Of a stretch of DNA of 64,000 nt, positions 9,673 through 20,290 are shown one piece after another (the stretch's first letter is position 1; every line of letters starts with the position of its first letter). Below the pieces are notes generated by a model. It did no database searches and was not told the DNA's origin. It saw only the letters and a program-made list of their open reading frames with translations. The DNA is taken from NCBI GenBank assembly GCA_043228905.1, contig JBHGNT010000010.1, positions 6,882,001 through 6,946,000 on the forward strand, given 5' to 3'. Position numbers and translations under genes: made by a program. The DNA comes from Azolla caroliniana (taxonomy: Eukaryota > Polypodiophyta).

Positions 9673-10091
9673 TGTTATTCTCTAGCCGGACAAGGCCTAA
9701 CACAAGGTGTCACGGAGACACTTCACCAAAGGGTGATTACGGCATAGGATTAAGATTCAACGATTACACCGACTTACATAGGTTACACGATTAGAATGCT
9801 TCGGTTAATTACACGCGTAAGATATAACAGTAATTACAGAACGGAAATCAAGACAGAAGTATAAACAACATAAGCTCTATTAATTATCCGCTGTCATTAC
9901 AATGGGGTCCGGGCCTTTAAATAGGTTTCCGGCCCGTAGTACAAAACGGTGCCTCTCGCACCTATTCGGGATCCGTCCGGATCTGGAACGGCATACCGTT
10001 TCCAGTCCGTCCGTCCACACTATGCTCATTTACAACCATATCTAATTAATTCCTTCACTCCGTATTTTGGACTCCTTGCCGGCCGGTAACA
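9673..10091 (-). repeat. Element A 5' LTR (419 bp)
   Basis: Direct copy of 1215-1633 with no difference seen by eye. Its outer edge is followed by CACAG, the right copy of the target duplication. The TATTTAAA box should drive the minus-strand transcript. Confidence 0.95.
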
Positions 10092-10096
10092 CACAG

Positions 10097-10498
10097 GAGA
10101 GCAAGATGGAGATTCTGCCGGAAGCACACGGGCGTTCCACGGAGCAGAATCAGCCTCCTGAGAACCTGCGCAAAAGAAAGCTATGGAGAACGACAGAGAA
10201 GAAGAGCTCGGTCCCAGTCCGACAGCACTTCGTTCCTCTAGCGCGCGATCCCCTTCTCTCCCCGTCTCCCTCTCTTTTATAGCTCAAGGAGGGAGGCCGT
10301 CTTACCCGTTTACATCACATTAATTCTCTGTCCTTTCGGACAGAGATACTCCTCGATTCTCCCTATAGAATATTGCTACCTAGGATCTGACCTTTGTGCC
10401 TACCTATCTACTGTACAACAAGGGGCGTGCCCACGTGTAAGGGCCGGTTCACACACGCTATACACGGTTTGCGCCTGGGGACGGTTTTCTTCAAGACA
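10097..10498 (-). repeat. Element C 3' LTR, inner piece
   Basis: Continues the LTR interrupted at 1214 and matches 16501-16897 of the intact copy. It carries a 10-bp extra stretch near 10350 and several substitutions. It ends in GACA at 10498, directly next to the polypurine tract. Confidence 0.9.
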
Positions 10499-10511
10499 TC
10501 CGCCCCCACCT
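10499..10511 (-). promoter_or_regulatory. Element C polypurine tract
   Basis: Minus strand reads AGGTGGGGGCGGA and is followed at once by the LTR start TGTC. This is the expected plus-strand primer position and composition. It also fixes the LTR boundary. Confidence 0.85.
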
Positions 10512-10658
10512 AACCGCGCATCCACTGGTATGCGCCAAAATTGGGTTCCTACTGGAGAAAACCGATCCTTGCTCTTATTCCTCGTTTACCGGTTCATCCT
10601 CCGCCTCGGGCTACTCGTCGTTGCTGTCCATGCCCCCTAGCTCCGGCTCCCCGTCATG

Positions 10659-13600
10659 TCATTTCTTGAACGCTTTGATCCTCTTCCCTGCTACCGGTAT
10701 CGCCATTCTCGTACCGTCGAGCTCCGCGAGATGGTACATCCCATTGCCGTTGACGCATGTTACTACGTAAGGCCCGAACCACCTCCTCGCAAACTTCCGC
10801 GTGGCCCTGTGCTGATTGTCGAGGCTGCTGTCGTAGACTAGCACCCAGTCGCCTTCCTCAATCTTCCTTGGCCTGAGCCGGTGTGTTCAGTCGAACCAGG
10901 CTTTGTTCCTTATCCTCGCTACCCGAAGTTTCTCCGCGGCTCGCTCTACGTCCTCCGGCCTCCGCTCAAGCTGTCGAATCCGTGCCACCAATAGTTCCTC
11001 CCGGCTCATCTCATCCCTCCAGTCCACCGTGGCCCACGAGGAGATCGTTCGCTCTGTTGGCATGATCGGCTTCTGTCCGAACATAAGCTCGACCGGCATG
11101 AACCCGGTCACCGACCTGTGCGTAGTCCGGTCCGCCCACAAGGCATAAGGTAGCAGTCGTGGCCAGTTCCCGACCTGGCCTCCGCACTCCCGTACTAACG
11201 CTTTGACAATCGGCCCGTGTCCGCACTCTACCTTCCCGTTCGCCTCCAGATTGTACGATGTGGTGAGCGAAAGTTTGACTCCTAGTCGGTCGAACAGCTC
11301 TTCGGCCTCTTCTGCGTCCAACTCACCACGGTCAGCCATGATCTTCCCTACGCACCCGTATCGGCATACCACGTCCTCAATCAAAAACTAGCATATGGCT
11401 GCAATCGTCTTGTTCTGCAGGGCTCAGCCTTCAACCTGGTTTGTTAGATCCTCCCGAGCCAGCACCAGATACCGCATCTGTCCTACCCCCATTGGCATCG
11501 TCACCAAATCCACCATCCATTTGAAGTGGACGGTCAGAGGGTAGGTCGGGTGAAGCTCGTCCCGGTGTCGGATCATGGAGTGCACCTGGCAGCTTTTGCA
11601 AGTCGTCACGAACCGATGCACGTCCCGGTAAAGTCCCGGCCACTAGTACTTCCCTTTTAGCTTTTCGAACGTGGCCCAAGTTCCACGGTGTCCAGCCCAA
11701 GGACTATCGTGGTACACCGTCAACAAATCCTCATGTTCCTCCTTCTTCGCCACCACTCTGAGCGGGATGCCGTTCCTCTTCTTCGGGTGCTTCCATATGT
11801 ATCCGTCCCGGACAAAGAATCGGTAAGCTTTCTTCCGAATCCGGTTGGCCTCGTCCGTTGTCCATGCCGCGTCCGGTGTCATTGTTTTCAGGAACCCGCC
11901 GACCTGTAGCCACTCCTCGTCGTACTTGCTCTCGTCGAAATCATTAAGCATTAGAGTGCATTCCCTGCCGGTTGTTACGTGAGCCGCCTTGAAGAAGTCC
12001 ACACCGACTTCCTCGTCCTCCGAAACCATGCCGCCTTCGTTTTCGAACCTCGCCCTTGAAAGCATGTCGGCCATGGCATTGTCTTTCCCGGAAATGTGCC
12101 GTATTTCTGGATTCAGTGACTTGATATACGCTATCCACTTGAGCATTGCCAAGTCCGGCGTCGCGCATCCGGAAACCATGCCAAGAATTGGCAGGCAGTC
12201 CGTCTCGATAATTACCTCTGCCCCGATCAGGTAGTCTTTATCGGCCTTTACCGCCGAAACGATACCCCAGAGCTCGCATTTAACCTGGGCGTATCCTCGT
12301 TGTCGCTCACTGAGGACCTTCGCGCCGAACCGGATCGGGAAACGCATGCCGTCCTCGTCCTCTTGGTTGACGACCCATCCGATCCCGGACGGACTCGTGT
12401 CTACCGTTACGTAAATTGGAGTGCTCTTTCCGTAGACAGCCTTTCGGAGTGCCGGAGCCGCGGCAAGTGCTTCCTTCATCTTTCGGACAGACTTCGTATG
12501 CTCGTCTCTCCACTCGAATTTTTGCCCCTTTTTCAACAACCTGTATAACGGCTCCGTGACGTGGGCGTAATGCGGGATCCATATGTGGTAGAACGCGTAT
12601 GCTCCCAAGAACCTCCGAACCTTCGTGACCGAGCTACAGTCGTGCTTCATCGCGGAGATGGCTTCTACCTTAGCCGGAGACGGTTTCCGGCCGTACGACC
12701 CGCATAGGTGTCCGATGACCATGATCTCTGATTGCCCGAAGGCCGATTTTCCCCCGAAGAAGGTGAGCCTCGCACCCTCCAACCTCTGTAGCACCTTCTC
12801 GCAGTCATCAATGTGCGTCGCCACGAATTTCCGGCACCCGTCCGGTCCGATCGTCTCGTCCCTTTCCTCCACCGGGCATCCCTTGATCGGGACGTCGTCC
12901 AGAAATGGCATGGTGATGTCCGGGATACAATCCCTCAGCACCTTGTTCATTGCGTTCACCATGTGAGCCACCGAGTTCGTCCCTCCTTGCGGTAGGGTAC
13001 ACATCCGTACTAGGCCGAGAGGAGTTTGCATTGTCGTGATGTCTCTGCTCTCTATGGCTAGCTGGAACTGATCGTACCCCGAGTAGAGATCACCGTACGA
13101 GTAAATCGACCTTCCGGCGAAGGCCTCCGCGAACTCGTCTATTGTCGGTCCAATTCCTGCGTTTCGAATGGTCAACTTGTTGACCGGTTGCAGGTCTTGA
13201 ATAAAGCACAGCGTGCCGTCCTTCTTCGGCACGGTAAACCACCGATTCGAGTATGGGGCACTTGACGGTTCGAGGATGCCCATCTCGACCTTCTGCTTTA
13301 ATAGCTCCATCAGCTTCGGGATGTGAGTTCTGGGTACTGGAATCGGTTTGAGACTCCACGGCACATGCGGTACCGTGAATATCACCATCGGTTCCACGAC
13401 TGTCGGGTCTACGCACCCGATCTCATCCGGTGAGAATGTGAAAGCCTTCCCGTGCTTTCCGAGCATTCCCCGAAAACAGTCCTCTTCCGCCAGCAGTAGG
13501 AAGCCGCCCCCACCGATTTTGAGCTCGCGCAACGTTATGTCGGTGAACGTGTGTCCTATGCGGGCCGGATTTCGTAAACTCGGGTCCGATGCAACCCCCT

Positions 13601-14059
13601 TTATTCACAACTCGTTGCTCTCCAGCAAGGGAGCCGTGACTGGCCTCACCTTACAGTCCACAGTCTTGTACCTCGTGTCCACCCGGGCCGTCCGATCCGA
13701 CTCGAGCCCTCTTCTGAAGTCCGCGATGACTTCGTACATCCTTTCCGAACATACCGGAATCGTCCGGTCCTCTTTAAGGACTCCTCCAACTACCTCTCGC
13801 AGCTCCCCCAAGGTATCGTCGAAAGAGACCACCTCCACGGCTCCATTGATTTCTTCTCCAAGGCTGAGGACACCACATGCCCGAAGTCACTCCTCCGCCC
13901 TTTTCTTCTTCCAGCCAACAACGTCGACTATCGTACACCCTCCGTTGTCGGAGAACCAAAATTTCCTACTTATAGTACAGGTCTCCTTCGCTATCATACA
14001 CTTGTGGGGTTTTCCCGGAGTGTCCGGACTATCGCGGCCCCATGCCTTGATAGCCCTCT
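10659..14059 (-). pseudogene. Element C pol: RT, RNase H and integrase, broken
   Basis: One long frame (about 13838 to 10659) interrupted by several in-frame stops, for example after EKLKGKY, after LTNQVEG and after KAWFD, plus a frame change near 14062-14068 at a short T run. RT is intact in 11643-13532, with DLQPVNKLTIRNAG, GDLYSGYDQFQL, LPQGGTNSVAH and catalytic FLDDV. RNase H follows (VTVDTSPSGIGW), then an integrase zinc finger (H...CKSCQ) and core (MADRGEL, LEANGKVE). These motifs differ from common plant gypsy RTs and recall, from memory, the Ty3 lineage abundant in basidiomycete fungi. No chromodomain is seen. The stops make the copy inactive. Confidence 0.85.
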
Positions 14060-14512
14060 TCAAAAATCCTCCCGTCTTTCGCCCGCGAGGATCTCGCGGT
14101 TCCTCTCATGGTTCGGTCTCATCGTCAGGAACTGGACCGAGTGACGCCCATCCTGGCTCTTGACCCTCGCATAGGCCGAGCCGTTGTCCAGCACCTTGGT
14201 CTCCATTCGTGCTGCCGTGATGTACGGTTCTCCGAGTATAACCGGATGTGAGGACGTCTCCTGCACGAAGAAGTGTTGGTCAATCTCGACATCGCCGATC
14301 TTTACTCGTACATTTGGGCAGACTCCATGCAGTTCTTCGGTGGCACGCGTCGCCGCCCATATTTTCCACCCGTGCTTGGTGTTGATCGGCCATTTCCCCT
14401 TCTTATAGAAGTCCATGGACATCAAATTGATTTCTGAACCGTGGTCCACCAACGCCACCACCAGTTCATGAACATCTCCGATCTTCACGGGGGTCTCCGT
14501 GGTCGTTCTAGC
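14060..14512 (-). pseudogene. Element C aspartic protease region
   Basis: Read in the same frame as gag after one stop codon (14513-14515). Retropepsin-like, with ALVDHGSEINLMS as active-site loop (D-H-G instead of D-[ST]-G) and HPVILGEPYI as the second conserved strand. It ends at a stop in REDF, next to a T run where the frame shifts into pol. Whether the gag stop is read through or is a mutation cannot be told. Confidence 0.7.
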
Positions 14513-16186
14513 CTAGTGCGGCCTCGAATAGTGGCTCTCCGCCAACTCGTCTTCCAGCACCATGTCCTCTACGTGCGTCGTTCGCACCTCCACCGGCTTC
14601 TCCGGTTCTGTCTCCGTCGACATCCTCTTCCTCTTCACCAAGTCTATGATGGAGTCGTGGAACTCCTTCTTGGCGATCCCGAGCACTTCCCTCAGCGATA
14701 GTTCCACCTTGCTGTCGAGGATTCGTTCTTCCAGGACCTTTCGCAGGTCCGTGGATCTTTCGATTTCTGTGCCCAGGCGGTACCCGCCCCTCTTAGGATT
14801 ATCCTGGGCGCCAGTTACATCAACCTCATTCCGCCTTTGCCCGGATCGAGTTTCATATCGTTGCGAGGGCCCAGCCCCTCCGGTTTTCCCTACCTGCTTG
14901 TCCTCCACCAGAGCCTCGTAATTTTGACAAGCGGCTTCGACGAAGCCCGTCTTTTCTTCCACCGGGTCACTCCACCCGGTTACCTCCCGGACCCGTTTTT
15001 CCGCGCGGTCCGCCTCTTCTTTCCTTAGTCGTGCGCCGGCGAGGCCTTCTAGCATCGTTGGCCAGAAACCGGCTTTGTTCGTCTTAGGGGCCTCGCCACC
15101 TCCGACCCGAATACCAGCTGACTCCGAGTAGTGGACGGTCTTCGCGTGATGAGCCGCCGCCTCCTCCATCAGCCTTTTCATACCTCCTCGCCCGACGTTC
15201 AGGTCCAGGGCCCTTCGGGTCTCGCTGGCGTGCACCCGACCGTTCCACAAGTACACCACGTTGCTTCTCATCGCCTCGGCGAAGTCCCCGCAATCCTTCC
15301 GGATGTGGCCAACCGCGTCACACCACATGCACCTATTTCCAGCCAGAGGTCGTCGGTCACGGCCCTGTTCACTACCGTCCCTCCGTGCCTGGGCGATCTG
15401 GGGATCCTTTACCTTCCACGTCAGTTCCTCCAGAGCTGCTCCCCCGGACGAGCCCTTGACCATGTTGGTCGAAGCCGATCCGGTCTCGAGCCAATCCCGG
15501 GTCTCTTCCCTTCGCGTTGGTGGTGTTGGCTCGAGCTTCCTCGCTGTGACAGAGCCCGCCCCTGTCGATCCTTTGTCAACCCATTCCCGCCGTTTGTCGA
15601 AACGGCCACAGACCCTTTTCACCACGGCCCAGTCGGCCGTCAGCCCGTCATCAGTCTCCAATAGGAGGCCTACCTGCTCCCGATCCCGCTCATCAACTGA
15701 CTTAACAAACAATAGGACACGGCTTGTGTCCAGAACGGTCCGGTCAAGCACCGAGAGGCGTGCGAAGCGTCCCTCAAACTCCAGGAGGAGCACCGACGTG
15801 TTCCTTCCTTTGTCAGGGGTCTCCACCCACTCCATGAAGTCCCGCTTCAAAAATCGAAGCGCATCTTCAAGCCCGTATTTTTCGAGGAGCTGACCTTCGA
15901 ACTCCTCCCAGGTTTGGCTCTCGGCCCGTACCTCGAGCACCTCCGTATGGATGCCCGGCATCGCCACTCGAGGGAATCCGGCTAGACGCCTCTCTTCCGG
16001 AATGTCCCTCATTACCATCTCAGCCCGATAGGACGCCAAGTAGCTCGTGGCATCCTTCCCACTAAACCGGCCGATCCTACCGACAACCGCCTCGATAGCC
16101 CTATCAAGGGCGCCGATGCCTTTGCGTGCACTCATTATACGGTCCACAGCCGAAGCCATGGCTTCTGCGAGGTCCGACCCCCTCAT
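14513..16186 (-). CDS. Element C gag (557 aa)
   Basis: Starts at ATG 16186, 43 bases inside the 5' LTR. The N-terminal half has a capsid-like helical region (GRIGRFSGKDATSYL, then QTWEEFEGQLLEKYG). A single CCHC zinc knuckle, CMWCDAVGHIRKDC, lies near residue 290-305. The C-terminal part is charged and rich in Lys/Glu. No internal stops. It probably packages element RNA. The sequence is unlike the gag of elements A and B, which confirms a separate lineage. Confidence 0.8.
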   Translation of the reverse strand: MRGSDLAEAMASAVDRIMSARKGIGALDRAIEAVVGRIGRFSGKDATSYLASYRAEMVMRDIPEERRLAGFPRVAMPGIHTEVLEVRAESQTWEEFEGQLLEKYGLEDALRFLKRDFMEWVETPDKGRNTSVLLLEFEGRFARLSVLDRTVLDTSRVLLFVKSVDERDREQVGLLLETDDGLTADWAVVKRVCGRFDKRREWVDKGSTGAGSVTARKLEPTPPTRREETRDWLETGSASTNMVKGSSGGAALEELTWKVKDPQIAQARRDGSEQGRDRRPLAGNRCMWCDAVGHIRKDCGDFAEAMRSNVVYLWNGRVHASETRRALDLNVGRGGMKRLMEEAAAHHAKTVHYSESAGIRVGGGEAPKTNKAGFWPTMLEGLAGARLRKEEADRAEKRVREVTGWSDPVEEKTGFVEAACQNYEALVEDKQVGKTGGAGPSQRYETRSGQRRNEVDVTGAQDNPKRGGYRLGTEIERSTDLRKVLEERILDSKVELSLREVLGIAKKEFHDSIIDLVKRKRMSTETEPEKPVEVRTTHVEDMVLEDELAESHYSRPH

Positions 16187-16209
16187 CTTCTACTCCTCTG
16201 CCGCATGTT

Positions 16210-16225
16210 CATGTCGAGTTCACCA
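16210..16225 (-). promoter_or_regulatory. Element C primer-binding-like site
   Basis: Minus strand reads TGGTGAACTCGACATG, four bases after the LTR end. It starts with TGG as expected for pairing with a tRNA CCA end. I cannot assign the tRNA. Confidence 0.5.
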
Positions 16226-16229
16226 AATA

Positions 16230-16897
16230 TGTCGCGTTGTTACGTGCGTGCGTGGAGAACAAGGCGGGACCACTGGGGTCTTCGACCGAGGAATAGGTGA
16301 GGAAAGAGAGAGAGAGATGCTCACTCACGTATAGACAAAGAAGTGCACGGGGACGCGGCACAACAACACAGGAGACACGAGTTGAGCACACTAGAGTGTG
16401 TATGTAAATATAGGCATGTATTTGTATGTATGCAGACGACTCGAACGGTTACAGCCGATCAGGTCGGCGAGGTGGATGCCGACGCCTGATCACCCACGCA
16501 CACAGGAGAGCAAGATGGAGATTCTGCCGGAAGCACACGGGCGTTCCACGGAGCAGAATCAGCCTCCTGAGAACCTGCGCAAAAGAAAGCTATGGAGAAC
16601 GACAGAGAAGAAGAGCTCGGTCCCAGTCCGACAGCACTTCGTTCCTTCTAGCGCGCGATCCCCTTCTCTCCCCGTCTCCCTCTCTTTTATAGCTCAAGGA
16701 GGGAGGCCGTCTTACCCGTTTACATCACATTAATTCTCTGTCCTTTCGGACAGAGATACTCCCTATAGAATATTGCTACCTAGGATCTGACCTTTGTGCC
16801 TACCTATCTACTGTACAACAAGGGGCGTGCCCACGTGTAAGGGCGGTTCACACACGCTATACACGGTTTGTGCCTGGGGACGGTTTTCTTCACGACA
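16230..16897 (-). repeat. Element C 5' LTR (668 bp)
   Basis: Plus-strand ends are TGTC and GACA, a perfect 4-bp terminal inverted repeat. The inner edge is set by the PBS-like site and the outer edge by homology with the left copy next to its polypurine tract. Holds a GA-rich stretch near 16303-16318. Confidence 0.8.
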
Positions 16898-17016
16898 ACG
16901 TTTGGAAACGAACACGTTTGAAACGGCAAAAAATGTGTGTCCCTTTTTTTCCCCCTTTTTTGTATTTTTTTTTTAAAGTGACGTTTCTCTGTTTCTCTGT
17001 CTCGCTCCCTCTCCCC

Positions 17017-17058
<42 letters not shown>

Positions 17059-17228
17059 GACTTTGTTGCAGGCCTTGCCCCAACATCTTCATTGCATCAG
17101 CTACAGCATACAACTTGCCCAAATATTCCAAAATTGTATGTAAAACAGACTTGCTTCTGTCTTCATCAGTAAGTCCTCAATTCTCTGTAGCTTTGGCTCT
17201 ACAATTTTTGTGGAATTTAGGTTATCAA
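16898..17228. other. Non-coding stretch with (CT)n microsatellite
   Basis: Flank of element C. Contains a T-rich run near 16945-16975 and an uninterrupted CT repeat of roughly 36 bases around 17022-17057. No gene is seen. Confidence 0.7.
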
Positions 17229-17788
17229 ATGGATAGACAAAAGGGTGAAGAATGGAATCATGTCCCGATTCTTAAGAAGCATCCCAAAGGTATGCATGTG
17301 ATGCAATGCAGATATTGCAGCCATACTTATGTTGGTGGTCCACAACGGATTAGAGTCCACTTATTGGATTGAGAGGACAAGGCGTGGAGAAATGTAAACA
17401 TGCAAGTAATGATGTAAAACAGCAAGTCAAGAGATTAATGGGGATTGCAAGTGAGGAAGTTGTTTCAAATGTCGATGCACCTATTCGAAATGAAAATCAA
17501 AGTATTGATTCTGCATTGATTTCTGAAAATGAAATGCATAATGTATCTCAACCTCAATCATGTATAATGTATCTCAAAATGAAATTACAATGGAAATGGT
17601 TGATAAAGAGGACGATGCTAAAAGGTTATTGAACTTGCAAAAAGAGCAAGAAATTTTACATACTGAAAATTCAAATGATATCCTCAATAGTATGCAAGAT
17701 GAGGATATTGAAGACAGTTATGATGTTGTTGGTAGTAATAAGGCACATTCTAGTGAGAATCCTCAAACAAATTACTACATCAATTGAA
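17229..17788 (+). pseudogene. Decayed BED-type zinc finger gene fragment (hAT-like N-terminus)
   Basis: From ATG 17229 the frame reads EEWNHVPILKKHPKG, then CRYCSHTYVGGPQRIRVHLL. This is the pattern of plant BED fingers: W-x-H-V, C-x2-C, GG-x2-RI and a later H and C. A one-base frame change after HLL is needed to reach RGQGVEKCKHASNDVKQQV, which supplies the last ligands and the usual follow-on segment. A second shift near 17560 leads into an acidic, Asn/Glu-rich tail ending near 17788. BED fingers bind DNA and are typical of hAT transposases; no transposase catalytic domain is seen here. Upstream of, and possibly part of, the methyltransferase-like gene that follows. Confidence 0.65.
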
Positions 17789-17936
17789 CTAGTAGAATTT
17801 TTTGCTAGTGTCATATTTTCTTCATATTCTCGAATATAAGCTTTATGAGTTTTTGAATGTTTGATGATAGTTTATAATGACATAGTCCACTTGTTGGGAT
17901 TGAGAGTGAATCAATATATAATATAGACCATATTCA

Positions 17937-19100
17937 ATGCAATCAAACATGTCAATCCAATCCAACTTTGAGATTATTTACCATACACATATGATTGAAT
18001 CATTCGCGAATGCGAATGCACGTATGATACGTATGGTTCATTCTATGCTTGACATATTACCCAAGAGGCATTATACATTGCTCATCGCGGACATACCATA
18101 TCGATTTCGAATAACAAGGTCCACATACGATGATGTGCCATATAAATATCCGCAAATAGAAAAGATGGTGAAAGACTTTGCAGAGCTGACCCTGGCTCCA
18201 TTATGGCGAATAGTAATATTTCTTAGTATGGGTCTAGCTTTATTGGTCATTATTGCACTAAAGTTGAGATCTCATGCCACCGAACACATGCATTGGTAAG
18301 GTTTAAGTTGTTATATATTTAATACATGGCTTCTATTGCACTTACTATATAGATATTGACTTATTTCCATTCCATTACAAATAAGGTTAAGACGAATATA
18401 ACTCGTAACCCAGGCGATCGAATGGTGAGTGTTGTGGAGCATTTGTGTGTGGGGTACTACGATGCAATTTCTAAGAAGAAGGCTCGAGCACATGTGAATG
18501 AGCGAAACGTCGTAAATTATACCATGTGCCCAGCAGTAACGAAGAAGTTGTGCTACGTTTCTAGCAACAAGTGTCTAGTAAACCCATATCAAAAGCCCCA
18601 ACGATTAATTAATCGATTGATCGAGTTGTTCTCCAATCCTGATGATTGGGTGCTCAACTTTTTCTCTAGAACAGGTATTCTCATAAGTGTGATTAATTTA
18701 TCTTAAAATAAAATAAAATTTCTCGTCTTTGTTTTCTTACTTACGAATGTATGATTGTTTATTCAAGAACGACTACATGTGCTCTCAAATTGTTCAGGAA
18801 CTGCGTCGCCTTGGAGAACGACCCCTCCCAAGTTAATTTTATTAAAATGAGGATCCAAGGTATCTAGGATTGTCCCGACCAAGACGAGGAGGTTGGGGCA
18901 AAGCATATCAATGAAACGGAGATGTTTCAGTTGACATCTAGAGAACCAATGGAACCTATAGCTGAAAAAGGAGGGGACCTTGTCAACCTCGAAGATGTAC
19001 CAGAGTCTGAACAAACACAAGATTCAGCTGAGCAGACGGAACAAGTGGATTCACACAACTACCAGCTGATCTTGGAGAGCAGCCTCTTCCAAACCTCGTA
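17937..19100 (+). pseudogene. Degenerate DNA amino-methyltransferase-like gene
   Basis: Three blocks resemble a beta-order N4-cytosine/N6-adenine DNA methyltransferase. Block one (to 18296) has LLIADIPYRF, matching catalytic motif IV (normally DPPY), then YKYPQIEKMVKDF and an alternating hydrophobic strand. Block two (about 18370-18674) has PGDRMVSVVEHLCVGYY and NPDDWVLNFFSRTG, matching the cofactor loop DLFSGTG (motif I). Block three (18768-18870) has NCVALENDPSQVNFIKMRI, the acidic ribose-binding strand. Candidate introns are 18296-18352 and 18675-18767 (GT...AG). The second leaves the phase off by one, an in-frame TAG follows MRIQGI, and both motifs have damaging changes (DIPY, FSRTG). The acidic tail ends at TAA near 19100. 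A broken gene. Confidence 0.65.
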
Positions 19101-20290
19101 ATGGAGTGAATTGTATAATACTTTGTTTTTGTAACTGAAATATTGTTTTGAAATATAAGAACTTTTCGTTTAAGTATAATTTCTTTAATCTATCCTATTG
19201 GTGTCTCGAACTTTATGTGGCTATCATATGTTTACAAAGGTTGACTTGTAAAGTATGTGGTTAAGTATAATTTCCATTGAATAGATGATTTTAACTTATC
19301 AATTGTATAACAAATGTTGGTTATAATTGTTTCTCGATTAATATAATTGAATTTAGTGTTTATTCTATGATTTATATTGTCTTTAATCTTGATAAACTAG
19401 TTTCGAGTAAACACAATAATATTAAATCAACGTCATTGCTCATATGATAATGCATTCACGTTGTTCATGTATGACTGGCATATAATGTTCATAGTTTAGT
19501 TTTAGCATGCGTGGTATATCGTGAGATATTCGTTTGTGAAAGTTTTTCTAATTATATCCAAAAATCCTATTTACAAACTTGACATAACAATCTTTATAAG
19601 ATTTAGAGACAAATATAGTAACAAAATAGCATTTCTAAATATGTTAAGTTGGATTCGAATTTAACATTATGTACAATGAAGCAATTATAGTTGGATGCAT
19701 TCCCATCATCTTATCTAAGATTCAAATAAATTTGAATATGAATTTTCCAAATATCGGTTAAGTTTTTAATCTTCAAAATATTAACTACATTTTTTAGTGA
19801 TGTTTTTAAAAATCATGTGTGCATGCATGATAGGTTCTTGAAAGTTTGTTCCAAAAAGGTAATTTTTGACATATCACGTATTTCTCAATAAGGAAATGCG
19901 ACATATTACCTGTTTCAAATGACCCGGTGTTTTATAATGATTTGCCTAGATGTATTTATAATAATACATACTATGGTCTATTTACAAATATGGCATGTCT
20001 TAGGCGTATCAAAACATATTTACAGATATGTCCTCTTTCGGATACATCTCTGGATCCGACCAGATGGCTTGAAGTATCAAGGAGTATCAAGGACTATGGT
20101 TGCTTGAACCAATGCAAGACCTAGGATTACATGTTTTTTATTATCGAAGGATGGATCACTAGGACGAGGTGCTAGATACGAACATTGTGATAATGAATCT
20201 GCTTCCTTTGTTGCTTGTTAGGAAGAAAAGTAATCTTGAAATCTAAATGAGTAAGAAATTGTGCCCATTGAGCTTGTTGTATGTTTAGCA
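19101..20290. other. AT-rich intergenic DNA
   Basis: No coding signal, terminal repeats or RNA gene recognised. Short ORFs here have no recognisable motifs. Confidence 0.6.

Larger units (their letters stand above)
1215..10091 (-). mobile_element. Element A: young Ty3/gypsy retrotransposon with extra 3' ORF
   Basis: Complete minus-strand element of about 8.9 kb. It is bounded by two 419-bp LTRs that read the same by eye, both TGTTA...TAACA, and by a 5-bp target duplication CACAG (1210-1214 and 10092-10096). It holds gag-pol (3769-9621) and a downstream coiled-coil ORF (1597-3618). The primer binding site matches tRNA-Arg. Integrase carries no visible chromodomain, and there is no room for a second RNase H between RNase H and integrase. 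This fits the OTA side (Athila/Tat) of plant gypsy elements better than chromoviruses; that placement is inference. Indistinguishable LTRs imply a very recent insertion, into the LTR of element C. Confidence 0.95.
1122..16897 (-). mobile_element. Element C: Ty3/gypsy-type LTR retrotransposon of unusual lineage, split by element A
   Basis: Minus-strand element. Its 5' LTR is at 16230-16897. Its 3' LTR is in two pieces, 1122-1214 and 10097-10498, separated by element A. Inside are a PBS-like site, gag, protease, RT, RNase H and integrase in the usual Ty3 order, and a polypurine tract next to the 3' LTR. LTR termini are TGTC...GACA. The outer 184 bp or so of the 3' LTR are missing, so no target duplication can be matched; the right flank is ACGTT. 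Several in-frame stops and one frameshift make it non-autonomous. The two LTR copies differ by scattered substitutions and a 10-bp indel, so it is older than A. Confidence 0.85.

Noticed and set aside
17937-18299. Membrane protein (hydrophobic run near 18210-18260)
   Set aside because: The hydrophobic stretch follows the DIPY motif and fits a buried methyltransferase strand and helix; no other membrane feature is present.
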